From Treponema berlinense (lineage in GTDB: Bacteria > Spirochaetota > Spirochaetia > Treponematales > Treponemataceae): a stretch of DNA of 64,000 bases. Of this stretch, positions 1 to 9,234 are shown piece by piece. The stretch is from contig NZ_FUXC01000001.1 of NCBI RefSeq assembly GCF_900167025.1, positions 186,001-250,000 on the forward strand, given 5' to 3'. The translations under genes were made by a program, and so were the position numbers. How positions within the stretch are numbered: the stretch's first letter is position 1; each line of letters opens with the position of its first letter. Under the pieces are notes generated by a model. It made no database searches. It was not told where the DNA came from and saw only the letters and a program-made list of their open reading frames with translations.

Positions 1-1059
1 ATGTCTGATTATGCTCTTGCTCTTTCAACTCCTGAAGGATATTCCGGTTATGGAGATGAACAGGGAAATTCTGCTCTTCGCTCAAAAATTGCAGAAGTTT
101 TTTATCCTAGAATGGCAGATGCAAGCGAAATTTTTATTTCTGACGGTGCAAAATGTGATATTGCGCGCATTCAGACTTTGTTTGGCTCAAAAGTAAAAGT
201 TGCCGTTCAAGACCCTGCTTATCCTGTTTATGTTGACGGTTCGGTTGTCGCTGGCGCTGCCGGAAAAAATAATGGAAACGGTTACGAAGGAATTTCTTAT
301 CTTCCATGTACGCCGGAAAATGAATTTTTTCCCGACCTTTCTAAAATTGAAAAAAACACTCTGATTTATTTTTGTTCTCCAAATAATCCGACTGGTGCTA
401 CTGCAACAAAAGAGCAGCTTAAAAAACTTGTTGATTTTGCGAACGAAAACGGATGCATTATCATTTACGATGCCGCATATTTTGCTTTTATCCGCGATAA
501 AAATCTTCCAAAGACAATTTACGAAATTCCTGGTGCAAAAACTTGTGCAATCGAAGTAAATTCTTTTTCAAAGCCTGCTGGTTTTACAGGAGTTCGCCTT
601 GGCTGGTCTGTTGTTCCAAACGAATTGAAATTTGAAGACGGTTCAAGTGTGAACAGGGACTGGAACCGCGTAATGACAACTCTTTTTAACGGAGCTTCCA
701 ATATTGCTCAGGCTGGCGGTCTTGCTGCCCTCGACGAACAGGGCTTAAAAGATATGACTGCACAGGTTGACTATTATCTGGAAAACGGACGTCTTATAAA
801 AAATGTTCTCGAGGGAGAAAATTTCAGATCTGCCGGTGTTGTTGCTTATTTTACAGGAAACGGTCCTTATGTCTGGGCAAAATTCCCGGGAAAAGCAAGC
901 TGGGACATTTTTGATAAAATTTTGGATGAATGTCACGTTGTGACGACTCCTGGTTCTGGTTTTGGACCTGCCGGAGAAAGTTTTATAAGGTTTAGTTCTT
1001 TTGGACATCGTGCGGATATTGAAGAAGCATGCAAAAGACTTTCGCTTTTAAAACTCTAG
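1..1059 (+). CDS. dapL: LL-diaminopimelate aminotransferase, 5' end outside window
   Basis: PLP-dependent class I/II aminotransferase that converts tetrahydrodipicolinate directly to LL-2,6-diaminopimelate with glutamate as donor, feeding lysine and peptidoglycan synthesis. Visible family marks are YFCSPNNPTGA, IIYDAAYFAFI and the PLP-lysine segment NSFSKPAGFTGVRLGW, followed by GSGFGPAGESFIRFSSFGHR near the C-terminus. About 352 residues are present against about 410 for the family, so the reading frame probably enters from beyond base 1; the ATG at base 1 is likely internal. The gene is followed by a strong hairpin terminator. Another aminotransferase of the same fold is the main alternative, but the DapL-type motifs make the call fairly secure. 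Confidence 0.85.
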   Translation: MSDYALALSTPEGYSGYGDEQGNSALRSKIAEVFYPRMADASEIFISDGAKCDIARIQTLFGSKVKVAVQDPAYPVYVDGSVVAGAAGKNNGNGYEGISYLPCTPENEFFPDLSKIEKNTLIYFCSPNNPTGATATKEQLKKLVDFANENGCIIIYDAAYFAFIRDKNLPKTIYEIPGAKTCAIEVNSFSKPAGFTGVRLGWSVVPNELKFEDGSSVNRDWNRVMTTLFNGASNIAQAGGLAALDEQGLKDMTAQVDYYLENGRLIKNVLEGENFRSAGVVAYFTGNGPYVWAKFPGKASWDIFDKILDECHVVTTPGSGFGPAGESFIRFSSFGHRADIEEACKRLSLLKL

Positions 1060-1078
1060 AAAAAAGACTTTAAAACTA

Positions 1079-1136
1079 AAAATGCACCTTAAAAATTGAA
1101 CGGATAAAGTTCAGTTTTAGAAGGTGCATTTTTTTT
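1079..1136. terminator. Bidirectional intrinsic terminator after dapL
   Basis: Complementary arms AATGCACCTT (1081-1090) and AAGGTGCATT (1121-1130) enclose a loop with a smaller GAAC/GTTC pairing, and are followed by a run of eight T. The opposite strand also carries an A/T run, so it can serve the convergent gene as well. Confidence 0.8.
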
Positions 1137-1147
1137 AAGCCCGTTTT

Positions 1148-2371
1148 TTAAAAATAAGATTTATAGCCTAAGGTAAAGTTTATGTTTTGTTTCCATTTGC
1201 CTGCCGGAAACTCGCTTAATTTTGCCTGGAACATGAGGCTTAAATCTCCGGAGAGAACCGGAACCACAAGGTAAGGGCTTGTTTTTACAGAACAGGTGTC
1301 TTTGTAAAAATCTTTTAGGTTTTGTAAATCTTTTAAATATCGGTCTTCATAGCTAAACGACGTGCTGAATCCGAATTTTATGTTTTTGTTGCGGATAAAA
1401 AAGTTTTCTGTAAAAATATTTATGTTGAATCCCAAATTTCCGTCCGCAAATTCCATTTTTTCGTTTTGACCGGCAGGAATATTAAAGAAAGAAATGTGCA
1501 TCTGCGAATTTTTAAAATGAAACCGCGGTTCAACCAGTAAAAAAATCTGTTCGTCAGAAATTTCAATCTTTGCATTGCTCTTTTTTACAGGAAGCGAAGA
1601 AAATCCTGCCTGAAGGAAAAGCGAGCTTGTGTAGTAATTTCCGATAAGAAGATTCATTCCTGAATGAAGGTAAACTTCGTCGACAAGAAGAATTACGTCA
1701 TTATCGTTTTTGTCTTTGTTTTTTGAAGGAAGACCGATTCCTCCCAAAACGTCCAGTGTAAGGTATTTGCGTACGGTTGCAAAACGAAAATCGAGGTTGA
1801 ACTGTCTTAAGCCGTCTGGATTGTCGTTGTTTTTGTAAAAATATCCGGCAAAAGCCATTGGACTTGAGTTCAGCCTGATTGAATACGAAAGTCCTAAACC
1901 GTTTATTGAATATGGAGAAGCGCACTTGTTGCCGTAAAAACTGTCTGTAATAAAACTGTTGACTGGCGAAATTCCAAATTGCTGCGATAAAAACTGGTTT
2001 GCGCCTAGAGGAGTGTAAGTTCCCTTAAAAATGCTGAAAAACTGGGTTGCTCCCAAAAAATTTTTTACGTATGTAAGCGAAAGCTCATCAAAACAAAAGA
2101 CTGCACGGGTGTCTTCGGTCAGTTTTGTGTCGATTACGTCGTCTGTCGAAATGCTCATTTCGGTGTTGAAAAATAAATTTTCTGAAAAATTGAACTGTCC
2201 CTGGAAAAATCCTGTCAAATTCATTATCGGATCGAAAAATTCGGAATCTTCCTTCGATTTTAAGTCGCCCTTCAAACCTCCGTAACCGTTGAATGAAGCG
2301 GCAGCAGAGAGCGCTGTCAATGTAAAAATAAAGGCGATAGCAGTTGAAGACAGTTTTTTTATCATTTCCAT
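1148..2371 (-). CDS. Predicted secreted/outer-membrane protein of unknown function
   Basis: About 407 residues with an N-terminal signal peptide (MEMIKKLSS followed by a hydrophobic stretch and an Ala-rich cleavage region). The mature part alternates short hydrophobic/aromatic stretches and turns and ends in ...LGYKSYF, a terminal Phe as in many outer-membrane beta-barrels. Start chosen at 2371 because GGAG lies a few bases upstream; a longer reading to 2416 lacks this. No named family recognised. It is convergent with dapL and divergent from cheA. A periplasmic protein is an alternative to a barrel. Confidence 0.55.
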   Translation of the reverse strand: MEMIKKLSSTAIAFIFTLTALSAAASFNGYGGLKGDLKSKEDSEFFDPIMNLTGFFQGQFNFSENLFFNTEMSISTDDVIDTKLTEDTRAVFCFDELSLTYVKNFLGATQFFSIFKGTYTPLGANQFLSQQFGISPVNSFITDSFYGNKCASPYSINGLGLSYSIRLNSSPMAFAGYFYKNNDNPDGLRQFNLDFRFATVRKYLTLDVLGGIGLPSKNKDKNDNDVILLVDEVYLHSGMNLLIGNYYTSSLFLQAGFSSLPVKKSNAKIEISDEQIFLLVEPRFHFKNSQMHISFFNIPAGQNEKMEFADGNLGFNINIFTENFFIRNKNIKFGFSTSFSYEDRYLKDLQNLKDFYKDTCSVKTSPYLVVPVLSGDLSLMFQAKLSEFPAGKWKQNINFTLGYKSYF

Positions 2372-2522
2372 AGCTTTTTCTCCGTCAGTTATAATCGTAC
2401 CTTTTCTTATCGGCATAAAAAAGTCTGAACTTTAATAAAAAACGAAAATTATCCTCAAAAAAGTATTCGGCTTTATTCATTTTTTTATTTTATAAAACAT
2501 CTTGTTAATAAAATTTTATTGC

Positions 2523-2557
2523 TTGACTTTGAGATGTTAAAGGTTAAAATATTAGTT
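2523..2557 (+). promoter_or_regulatory. Sigma-70-type promoter of the chemotaxis operon
   Basis: TTGACT (2523-2528), 16-nt spacer, TAAAAT (2545-2550). The predicted start site is 2557, one base before the cheA ATG, so the mRNA would be essentially leaderless. No well-placed Shine-Dalgarno sequence is seen; AAAGG is 14 nt from the ATG. Confidence 0.6.
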
Positions 2558-4939
2558 ATGAGTGATTTTCTTGACGCTAATAACGAAGAACTGCTAAAAG
2601 ATTATTTTTCTGAAGCTGAACTCATGGTTGACAATCTTGAGAGCAATATTCTTGCAATCGAGAATGATCCGGCAAATCATGACGCTATAGATGAAATTTT
2701 CCGTGCAGCACATACATTAAAGGGTAATTCTGCGACAGTTGAATTTACAGAAATTTCTACATTTGCTCACAAAATGGAAGACCTCCTTGATGAAGTTCGT
2801 TCAGACCGTGTGCAGGTTACGGAAGATGTTGTAGATACTCTTCTAAATTCTCTTGATATTATAAAAGCTATGCTTGAGGCCCGCCAGAATGGTTCTGTTT
2901 ATGCCGAAAGTGTAGAAGAAATTTCAAATAAAATAAAATCGTTTATTCCTGAAAAGGCGGGAAAAGGTAAGAATTCTTCACCGGCTCCAAAAACTGTGTC
3001 AGCGCCTGTTCAGAGTGTTCCTGCGGTTTCGGATTCTGCTTCAAAAACTGTGGATATGTCAGAATTTGAATTGCTTGAACTTAAACAGAGTTGCCAGCCA
3101 GGTCAGAAACTTTGGTCGATAAGTGTTGTTTTTGATGAAAATAATCCTATGAATAGCGTAGGCGGAATTCAGGTTTTTGCAGCCTTAAAAGCCTGCGGTA
3201 CTGTTTTAAAGACTGTTCCTGACTTTGAAGCGCTTTATGAGGATGAATTCCATAAAGACGTTGTTTATTATGTTGCTTCTTCAAATTCACAGGAGCAGCT
3301 CGAGGATGTTGCTTTTCTCGACGATGTAACTTTGAGCGTTGATGCTCAGTGTCTTGAAAATGCAGTTGCAAAAGAGTCGTCTGAACAGCCGGAACAAAAA
3401 GAAGAAAAAACTGCTCAGGTTCAGACTGTGGCAGAAACTCCAAAACAGGAAGAAGCAAAGGTTTCGGCAGAGCAGAAGACGGAAAGCGCTCCTGTTCAGC
3501 CGGCAAAGACTGCTCCTGCGGCAAAAGCGGCTCCTGCTTCAGGACATGCTCAGCAGAGTTCAATTTTGCGTGTTGATTCTAAGCGCATCGACACTTTGAT
3601 GAACCTTGTTTCTGAAACCGTAATTACAAAGGCTTCGTTTAACCAGAGCGCACAACAGCAGTCGGATATGCTTGTTCAGTTCCAGACTCTTGATTCTGCA
3701 TTCAGGGAAAAAATCCGCAAGATGTTTGAGCAGCTTCCGCAGTATCTGGAAGAAATTCAAAACGGAGTTCCTGTAAAAGACATAAGAAATAATATCATGC
3801 AGGAATATGGTGAAATTCCTGATTATTTTGCCTCTTTTGAAGCTAAGTTTAAAGATTTAAATACAAAGTTCCATTCTGCAACCCAAAATCTTGGACGTAT
3901 TGCCGGAGAATTGCAGGAAGGCGTAATGAAAATCCGAATGGTTCCTATCAGCCAGATTTTTGACCGCTTCCCTCGTGTTGTTCGCGATTTGCAGAAGGAT
4001 CTCGGTAAAAAAGTAAACCTTCAGATTGAAGGTGAAGAAACAGAATTGGACAAGACTGTTATTGACGATCTTATGGATCCTATTATGCACTGTGTCCGTA
4101 ATTCTGTTGACCACGGAATCGAATCTCCTGAAAAGCGAAAAGCTTTAGGAAAGAGCGAAACTGGTACTGTTCTGTTAAAAGCCGCGAACGAAGGAAACAT
4201 GATTATCATCGATATTGTTGATGACGGTAACGGAATCGATGCGGAAAAAGTACGGAAAAAGGCCGTAGAAAAGGGACTTATTCATCCAAATAAAGTTCTT
4301 TCGGAACAGGAAGCCGCAAATCTTATATTTTTACCAGGATTTTCGACAGCAGACAAAATTACAAATGTTTCTGGTCGTGGCGTAGGTCTTGATGTTGTAA
4401 AGACAATGATTGATAAATTGAACGGAACTGTGAACGTAACGACAGAAAAAGGCCGCGGTTCTAAATTCTCAATCAGGCTTCCGCTTACTCTTGCGATTAT
4501 TCAAGGTCTTCTTGTGCGCGTTGGAAGAGAAGTTTATTCAATTCCTATTGCGTCCGTTATTGAAAGCCACCGCATTAAACGTGGCGAAATTAATACAATT
4601 GACAATTATGAGGTTTTGAATGTCCGCAACGAAGTAATTTCTGTTCTTCGTCTTAGCAGGCTCTTTAACATCCGCAATACCGAAGATGGTGAATATTGTT
4701 TTGTTGTAATTGTTGGTACTCAAGACAAAAAAATCGGTATTATGGTCGATGCCTTGATTGGTGAAGAAGATGTTGTTATAAAACCTTTGCGTGATCAGTT
4801 TACCCAGTCTCCGGGAATTGCAGGCGCTTCTATTCTTGGTGACGGTTCTGTTTCGCTTATTATTGATGTAAGCCAGCTTCTTGAGCTTGGAGTGCGTCAG
4901 GAAATTGAAGCTCGCTCTGAATATGGGGCTATTGAGTAA
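2558..4939 (+). CDS. cheA: Chemotaxis histidine kinase CheA
   Basis: 793-residue kinase that takes receptor signals and phosphorylates CheY. Domains in order: Hpt with the phosphoacceptor in AAHTLKGNS (His52); a P2-like CheY-docking region about 165-270; an Ala/Pro/Gln-rich linker to about 345; a dimerisation region that looks longer than usual; the ATPase with HCVRNSVDHGIE (N box), DDGNGIDAEKVR, FLPGFSTAD and GRGVGLDVVK; and a C-terminal CheW-like domain. Start set at 2558 (MSDFLDANNEELLKD) since this begins the Hpt fold; a TTG further upstream adds only unconserved residues. First gene of a tight cheA-cheW-cheX-cheY operon (17-20 nt gaps), the arrangement known from treponemes. Confidence 0.95.
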   Translation: MSDFLDANNEELLKDYFSEAELMVDNLESNILAIENDPANHDAIDEIFRAAHTLKGNSATVEFTEISTFAHKMEDLLDEVRSDRVQVTEDVVDTLLNSLDIIKAMLEARQNGSVYAESVEEISNKIKSFIPEKAGKGKNSSPAPKTVSAPVQSVPAVSDSASKTVDMSEFELLELKQSCQPGQKLWSISVVFDENNPMNSVGGIQVFAALKACGTVLKTVPDFEALYEDEFHKDVVYYVASSNSQEQLEDVAFLDDVTLSVDAQCLENAVAKESSEQPEQKEEKTAQVQTVAETPKQEEAKVSAEQKTESAPVQPAKTAPAAKAAPASGHAQQSSILRVDSKRIDTLMNLVSETVITKASFNQSAQQQSDMLVQFQTLDSAFREKIRKMFEQLPQYLEEIQNGVPVKDIRNNIMQEYGEIPDYFASFEAKFKDLNTKFHSATQNLGRIAGELQEGVMKIRMVPISQIFDRFPRVVRDLQKDLGKKVNLQIEGEETELDKTVIDDLMDPIMHCVRNSVDHGIESPEKRKALGKSETGTVLLKAANEGNMIIIDIVDDGNGIDAEKVRKKAVEKGLIHPNKVLSEQEAANLIFLPGFSTADKITNVSGRGVGLDVVKTMIDKLNGTVNVTTEKGRGSKFSIRLPLTLAIIQGLLVRVGREVYSIPIASVIESHRIKRGEINTIDNYEVLNVRNEVISVLRLSRLFNIRNTEDGEYCFVVIVGTQDKKIGIMVDALIGEEDVVIKPLRDQFTQSPGIAGASILGDGSVSLIIDVSQLLELGVRQEIEARSEYGAIE

Positions 4940-4956
4940 GGCAAAAGAGGTTTATC

Positions 4957-6411
4957 ATGGCTAACGAAAATATTCAGAATCAGACAGAAACAAAAAATAT
5001 CAATACTGCTCTTGCCCAGAATCTTGGCGCTTATGCGAGTATTGTGCCTGAAGCAGAACGGGAATCTGCAGAAAGAAAAGAAAAACTTGCTCAGATTGAC
5101 TATAAAATGGTGACTTTTTCACTCGCTGGAAAAGACTATGCAATTGATATTATGAAAATAAAGGAAATTGCAAAGGCTGGACGGTTTACCTATGTTCCGA
5201 ATACATTGCCATTTGTCCTTGGTGTTTACAATCTTCGCGGAGATATTATTCCTATTGTCGATTTGAGGCTTTTTTTCAATATCGAAGTTCCGGAAAGAAA
5301 AGAAGATTCCTTGGAGAATATGCTTATCTGTTCGATTGGCGAGCAGACATTCGGAATTGTTGTGGATGTAATTGACAAGGTAGTTGGAATTCAAAAAGCA
5401 ACAATTCAGCCGCCTCATCCGCTTTTTGGCGACATAAACATAAAATATATTCAGGGAGTTGTTGAAGTAAACAACAGGCTTTATATTCTTCTTGATATAG
5501 AAAGAATTTTTGGTTCTAAGACGGAAGCACAGGCAATTGAAGAAGAGAATGTCCGTGTGAATATGGCGCACAACGCAAAAGTTGCTGTAAAATCTTCTGC
5601 AGAAAAAGAATTTGTAAATTCCGAAAACCAAAAAATTTCTGTTTCTGTGGCAGAAACTAAGGTTGAAAAGCACTCTAGCGATGAACTTAAGTTTATTACT
5701 GAATCTTTGGCTCAGATGAGAAAATTTACGGCCTCTGCTATAAACGAACCTTGGCTTAAAGCCCGTTTTGATGAATGGCAGAAAGAACGCTCTAAGGATA
5801 AAATTCAGCTTTCTTCAGCGGAAGATGCTGATGCTTTCTTAAAAAGTTTTTATTCTCCTTGTTCAGGTACCTGGTGGACAAAAGAATATGCCGATTCAAT
5901 TTTCAAGATTTTGCCGGACAATACTGCAAAACAGATTACTGTCTGGAATCCTGGCTGTGGAAAAGGAATGGAAACTTATTCACTTGCCTGTATCTTGAAA
6001 AAGCGCTATCCAGAAGCTAAGATTAGAATTTATGCGCACGACATTGATTTGCTAAATGTTTCAAATGCTCCGTTAATCAGCGTTCCTGCCGAAATCGCAA
6101 ACGATTGGTATGCTCCTTATCTTACGAACAAGGCTAATTCTGATTTTACTTTTACAACTGACATAAAAAATAGTATTATGTTTGAGTATCATGACTGTGC
6201 AAATACAAATTCTTTGCCTGTATGTGATATTATATTTGCCAGGGATTTGATTTCATTCTTGCCTTTGGCTTCTCAAAAAGTTCTCGAAACTGATTTTGAT
6301 GAAAAACTTAAGGGCAATGGCGTTATTATTCTTGGTCAAAACGAGACTCTGGAGGGAGAGGGCAAGTGGCTTGCTCATAAAGGCGGAACTGTAACCTTTT
6401 TTACAAAATAA
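4957..6411 (+). CDS. cheW: CheW coupling protein with C-terminal CheR-like domain
   Basis: 484 residues. Residues about 48-190 form a CheW domain (VTFSLAGKDYAIDIMKIKEI, LPFVLGVYNLRGDIIPIVDL), which links CheA to receptors. After a linker, residues about 245-484 resemble a CheR methyltransferase: WNPGCGKGMETYSLA matches SAM motif I, AHDIDLLNVSNA motif II, and CDIIFARDLISFL the later motif. Ordinary CheW proteins are about 160 residues, so this is a fusion. The GKGMETY version differs from the usual STGEEPYS of active CheR, so catalytic activity is uncertain and the domain may be structural. Shine-Dalgarno AGAGG precedes the ATG. Treponemal CheW proteins with such a tail are known. Confidence 0.9.
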   Translation: MANENIQNQTETKNINTALAQNLGAYASIVPEAERESAERKEKLAQIDYKMVTFSLAGKDYAIDIMKIKEIAKAGRFTYVPNTLPFVLGVYNLRGDIIPIVDLRLFFNIEVPERKEDSLENMLICSIGEQTFGIVVDVIDKVVGIQKATIQPPHPLFGDINIKYIQGVVEVNNRLYILLDIERIFGSKTEAQAIEEENVRVNMAHNAKVAVKSSAEKEFVNSENQKISVSVAETKVEKHSSDELKFITESLAQMRKFTASAINEPWLKARFDEWQKERSKDKIQLSSAEDADAFLKSFYSPCSGTWWTKEYADSIFKILPDNTAKQITVWNPGCGKGMETYSLACILKKRYPEAKIRIYAHDIDLLNVSNAPLISVPAEIANDWYAPYLTNKANSDFTFTTDIKNSIMFEYHDCANTNSLPVCDIIFARDLISFLPLASQKVLETDFDEKLKGNGVIILGQNETLEGEGKWLAHKGGTVTFFTK

Positions 6412-6431
6412 ATAAAAATTGGGAGAATTTT

Positions 6432-6914
6432 ATGAGAGTAGAATATATCAACCCATTCGTTGAAACTTCATTTCAGATTTTAAAAGAAGTTCTTGGTGGT
6501 GCAGATGTAAAACGCGGTGACTTGTATTTGAAGTCGACTGCAATGCCAGTTATGGGAGTTGCCGCTTTGGTCGGTCTCGCTGGTGATGTTGAAGGACGTG
6601 TTCTGTTTGATATGTCTTACGAAACAGCATTGAACATTGCTTCAAAAATGAACGGAGAAACACTTGCTACTTTTGATGATTTGGCAAAGGCTACAATCAG
6701 CGAACTTGCAAACCTTATTACTGCGCAGGCAGTAACAAAACTTCATGAATTGGGATTTAAGTTCGACTTGACACCTCCAGCTCTCTTTGCTGGAGAAAAA
6801 ATGGAAATTGCTGCATTGGGTGGACAGACAGACAGTGTTGAAGCGCTGATTGTTCCTCTTATTACAGAATGTGGCAAAGTAGAAATTAACGTTGCAATTC
6901 GCGAACGTATGTAG
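6432..6914 (+). CDS. cheX: CheX-type CheY-P phosphatase
   Basis: 160-residue CheX/CheC-family protein that dephosphorylates CheY-P and ends the signal. The single active-site helix with the ExxN pattern is seen in ISELANLI (Glu and Asn); DVEGRVLFDMS lies earlier. Single active site and homodimer-type length fit CheX, not CheC. GGGAG is positioned upstream of the ATG. Spirochaetes use CheX in place of CheZ, which fits its place between cheW and cheY. Confidence 0.92.
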   Translation: MRVEYINPFVETSFQILKEVLGGADVKRGDLYLKSTAMPVMGVAALVGLAGDVEGRVLFDMSYETALNIASKMNGETLATFDDLAKATISELANLITAQAVTKLHELGFKFDLTPPALFAGEKMEIAALGGQTDSVEALIVPLITECGKVEINVAIRERM

Positions 6915-6932
6915 AATTGAGGAGGCAGCAAC

Positions 6933-7367
6933 ATGAAAACTAAACAGGATTTCCCATCAATCAATGAGCGTCCGCCAGAAGGCGTAAGAGTTGACGGTAC
7001 AAAAATTCGTGTGCTTATCGTTGACGACTCAATCTTCGTTGCAAAACAGCTTGGACAGATTCTTACATCTGAAGGTTATGAAATCGTAGCTACGGCTGTT
7101 GATGGAAAAGACGGTGTTGATAAGTATAAGGAACTTTGTCCAAACGTAGACCTTGTTACAATGGATATTACAATGCCGCGTATGGACGGTATTACAGCTT
7201 TGGAACAGATTATGGCTTTTGATAAAAACGCAAAGGTTGTAATGGTTTCAGCTCTTGGAAAAGAGGAACTTGTAAAAAAATCTCTTTTGCTTGGAGCAAA
7301 AAACTATATTGTAAAACCGCTTGACCGTAAGAAGGTCCTTGAGCGCATTGGTGCGGCTGTAAAATAA
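6933..7367 (+). CDS. cheY: Chemotaxis response regulator CheY
   Basis: 144-residue single receiver domain. LIVDDS supplies the acidic metal pocket, the aspartate of TMDITMPRMDG is the phosphoacceptor, MVSALGK holds the conserved Ser/Thr position, and YIVKPLDRK the conserved lysine. A 25-residue N-terminal extension precedes the receiver. CheY-P binds the flagellar switch (FliG/FliM/FliN), encoded partly in the fli operon downstream. Strong GGAGG Shine-Dalgarno. Last gene of the operon, followed by a terminator. Confidence 0.95.
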   Translation: MKTKQDFPSINERPPEGVRVDGTKIRVLIVDDSIFVAKQLGQILTSEGYEIVATAVDGKDGVDKYKELCPNVDLVTMDITMPRMDGITALEQIMAFDKNAKVVMVSALGKEELVKKSLLLGAKNYIVKPLDRKKVLERIGAAVK

Positions 7368-7406
7368 GCGCGCTTGCTTTGTGCCAAAAATTTTGAAAAA
7401 CTTTAA

Positions 7407-7439
7407 AATCCTGGTTCTTGAAGAATCAGGATTTTTTTT
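7407..7439 (+). terminator. Intrinsic terminator after cheY
   Basis: AATCCTGGTTC / GAATCAGGATT stem of 11 bp with one G-U pair, 5-nt loop and eight T. The 3' half of the same DNA contains the -35 hexamer of the next promoter. Confidence 0.85.
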
Positions 7440-7452
7440 GCATAATAACACT
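7418..7452 (+). promoter_or_regulatory. Promoter of cimA, predicted leaderless
   Basis: TTGAAG (7418-7423), 17-nt spacer, CATAAT (7441-7446); predicted start site 7453 is the A of the cimA ATG. No Shine-Dalgarno is present. The -35 lies inside the cheY terminator stem. Confidence 0.55.
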
Positions 7453-9057
7453 ATGACAGATAAAAAAAAGATTTCGATTTTAGATTCGACATTGCGTGAT
7501 GGCTCGCAGGGAGAAGGTATAAGTTATTCGGTTCAGGATAAGATAAATATTGTCTTGGCTTTGGATGAACTCGGAGTAACTTTTATTGAAGCTGGAAATC
7601 CCGGAAGCAATCCTAAAGATATGGAGTTTTTTATAGAAGCAAAAAAATTGCAGCTTAAAAATTCTAAAATCGTAGCTTTTGGTTCTACAAGACGCAGGGA
7701 TTTGTCCTGTGCGGAAGATGTTAATTTGCAGAGCCTTTTATCTGCCGATACGGAATATGTCTGCATTTTTGGAAAAACTTGGGATTTCCAGGTGACCGAT
7801 ATTCTTCATGCGACTCTTGACGAAAATATAGAGATGATTCGGGATACGGTTGCGTATTTAAAATCAAAAGACAAAAAAGTAATTTTTGATGCCGAACATT
7901 TTTTTACTGGTTACAAGGTAAATCCAGAATATGCTTTAAAATCGCTTGAAGCTGCTGTTGAAGGCGGAGCCGTTTGTCTTTCACTCTGCGAAACAAAAGG
8001 CGGCGCAATGCCGTCAGAATGTAAAAATGCGGTTGAAGCTGTAGCAAGTCGTTTTGGCTCAAAGGTTGAGGTGGGAATTCATACTCACAATGACTGCGGA
8101 CTTGCTGTTGCAAATTCTTTGATTGCTGTTGAAGCCGGCGCTTCTCATGTTCAGGGAGTTCTTCTTGGATTTGGAGAGCGGACTGGTAATGCAAACCTTT
8201 CTACGATTATTGCCGATTTGCAGTTAAAACTTGGATTTGAATGTGTTCCTCAGGAAAATATGAAGCTTTTGACTCCAATTTGTAAGAGAATTGCAGAAAT
8301 TACAAATATTGCTCTTGAACCGGGAATGCCTTTTGTAGGTTCGAGCGCTTTTGCTCATAAGGCAGGAATGCATATTGACGCAGTTATAAAAAATCCTTTT
8401 GCATACGAACATATTGAGCCGGAAACTGTCGGAAACGAGAGGGTTTTCTTGATGAGTGAAGTTGCCGGAAAGAGCATGATTGTTGAAAAAGTGCAGAAAT
8501 TTGACAAATCACTTACAAAGAATAGTCCTGTTGTTGCCGAAATCGTAAAACGTGTTAAAGACCTTGAGCACGAAGGCTATCAGTTTGAAGGTGCCGATGC
8601 AAGTTTTGAAATTCTTGTGCGGAAAACAATGGGAAAATATCAGCCGTTCTTTAATCTTCATTATTATAAAACAAGCGGTGAATTCCCGAGATTTTCTGAC
8701 GACCAGAGCGCATTTGCCCAGGTAAAGCTTGATGTCGAAGGTACGTCCGTAATTACCGCAGGAGAAGGCGACGGTCCTGTAAATGCAATGGATACTGCGT
8801 TGCGAAAAGCCTTGGTTCAGTTTTATCCGGCTGTGGCAAAAATTCATCTTACCGACTACAAGGTTCGTGTGCTTGATGGAAAAGAAGCAACTGCAAGCGC
8901 TGTCCGTGTTCTTATTGAATCTAGCGACGGAGAAAATTCATGGAGCACGATGGGCGTTGCAAGCGACGTAATTGAAGCTTCTTATATTGCCCTTGTAGAT
9001 TCGTTTGAATATAAGCTTATAAAGGATTTGGAGCGAAAGTATTCAAGAATAATTTAA
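7453..9057 (+). CDS. cimA: (R)-citramalate synthase
   Basis: 534-residue member of the isopropylmalate/homocitrate synthase family that condenses pyruvate with acetyl-CoA to citramalate, giving 2-oxobutyrate for isoleucine without threonine deaminase. The TIM-barrel domain begins LDSTLRDGSQGEGISYS and contains EAGNPGSNPKD and the metal-binding GIHTHNDCGLAVAN; the C-terminal part (about 390-534) is the LeuA-type allosteric domain (VEGTSVITAGEGDGPVNA), suggesting feedback control by isoleucine. GSQGEG and the long form match CimA, not LeuA. Start at 7453 keeps the conserved N-terminus; upstream in-frame sequence is the cheY terminator. Works with IlvB and IlvN, also in this window. Confidence 0.9.
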   Translation: MTDKKKISILDSTLRDGSQGEGISYSVQDKINIVLALDELGVTFIEAGNPGSNPKDMEFFIEAKKLQLKNSKIVAFGSTRRRDLSCAEDVNLQSLLSADTEYVCIFGKTWDFQVTDILHATLDENIEMIRDTVAYLKSKDKKVIFDAEHFFTGYKVNPEYALKSLEAAVEGGAVCLSLCETKGGAMPSECKNAVEAVASRFGSKVEVGIHTHNDCGLAVANSLIAVEAGASHVQGVLLGFGERTGNANLSTIIADLQLKLGFECVPQENMKLLTPICKRIAEITNIALEPGMPFVGSSAFAHKAGMHIDAVIKNPFAYEHIEPETVGNERVFLMSEVAGKSMIVEKVQKFDKSLTKNSPVVAEIVKRVKDLEHEGYQFEGADASFEILVRKTMGKYQPFFNLHYYKTSGEFPRFSDDQSAFAQVKLDVEGTSVITAGEGDGPVNAMDTALRKALVQFYPAVAKIHLTDYKVRVLDGKEATASAVRVLIESSDGENSWSTMGVASDVIEASYIALVDSFEYKLIKDLERKYSRII

Positions 9058-9073
9058 GTTTTATAAAAAAATG

Positions 9074-9112
9074 AAAGCCGAAAGCAGTTTTTTCTCTGTT
9101 TTCGGCTTTTTT
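9074..9112 (+). terminator. Intrinsic terminator after cimA
   Basis: 14-bp stem built on AAAGCCGAAA / TTTCGGCTTT (with one G-U pair) and a run of six T. Confidence 0.85.
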
Positions 9113-9134
9113 ATTTTAAAGAGTTTTCTGTCAT

Positions 9135-9163
9135 TTGTAAAAAAACGTGTTTTAATGTATAAT
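9135..9163 (+). promoter_or_regulatory. Sigma-70-type promoter of the YitT-family gene
   Basis: TTGTAA (9135-9140), 17-nt spacer, TATAAT (9158-9163). Predicted start site about 9170 leaves a 65-nt leader with a GGAG Shine-Dalgarno before the ATG at 9235. Confidence 0.6.
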
Positions 9164-9234
9164 AAATGCAATGTTCTAACAGAAAATCTAAACAAATTTC
9201 TAAATGAGGGTTTTTACTTTTTTGGAGTAAGACG

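Noticed and set aside
3147-3563. Long open frame antisense to the cheA linker
   Set aside because: Low-complexity Gln/Leu sequence that mirrors the Ala/Pro/Gln-rich CheA linker; no start signal or family pattern.
5119-5673. 184-codon open frame antisense to cheW
   Set aside because: Cys/Phe/Asn-rich shadow of a well-supported gene; no ribosome-binding site.
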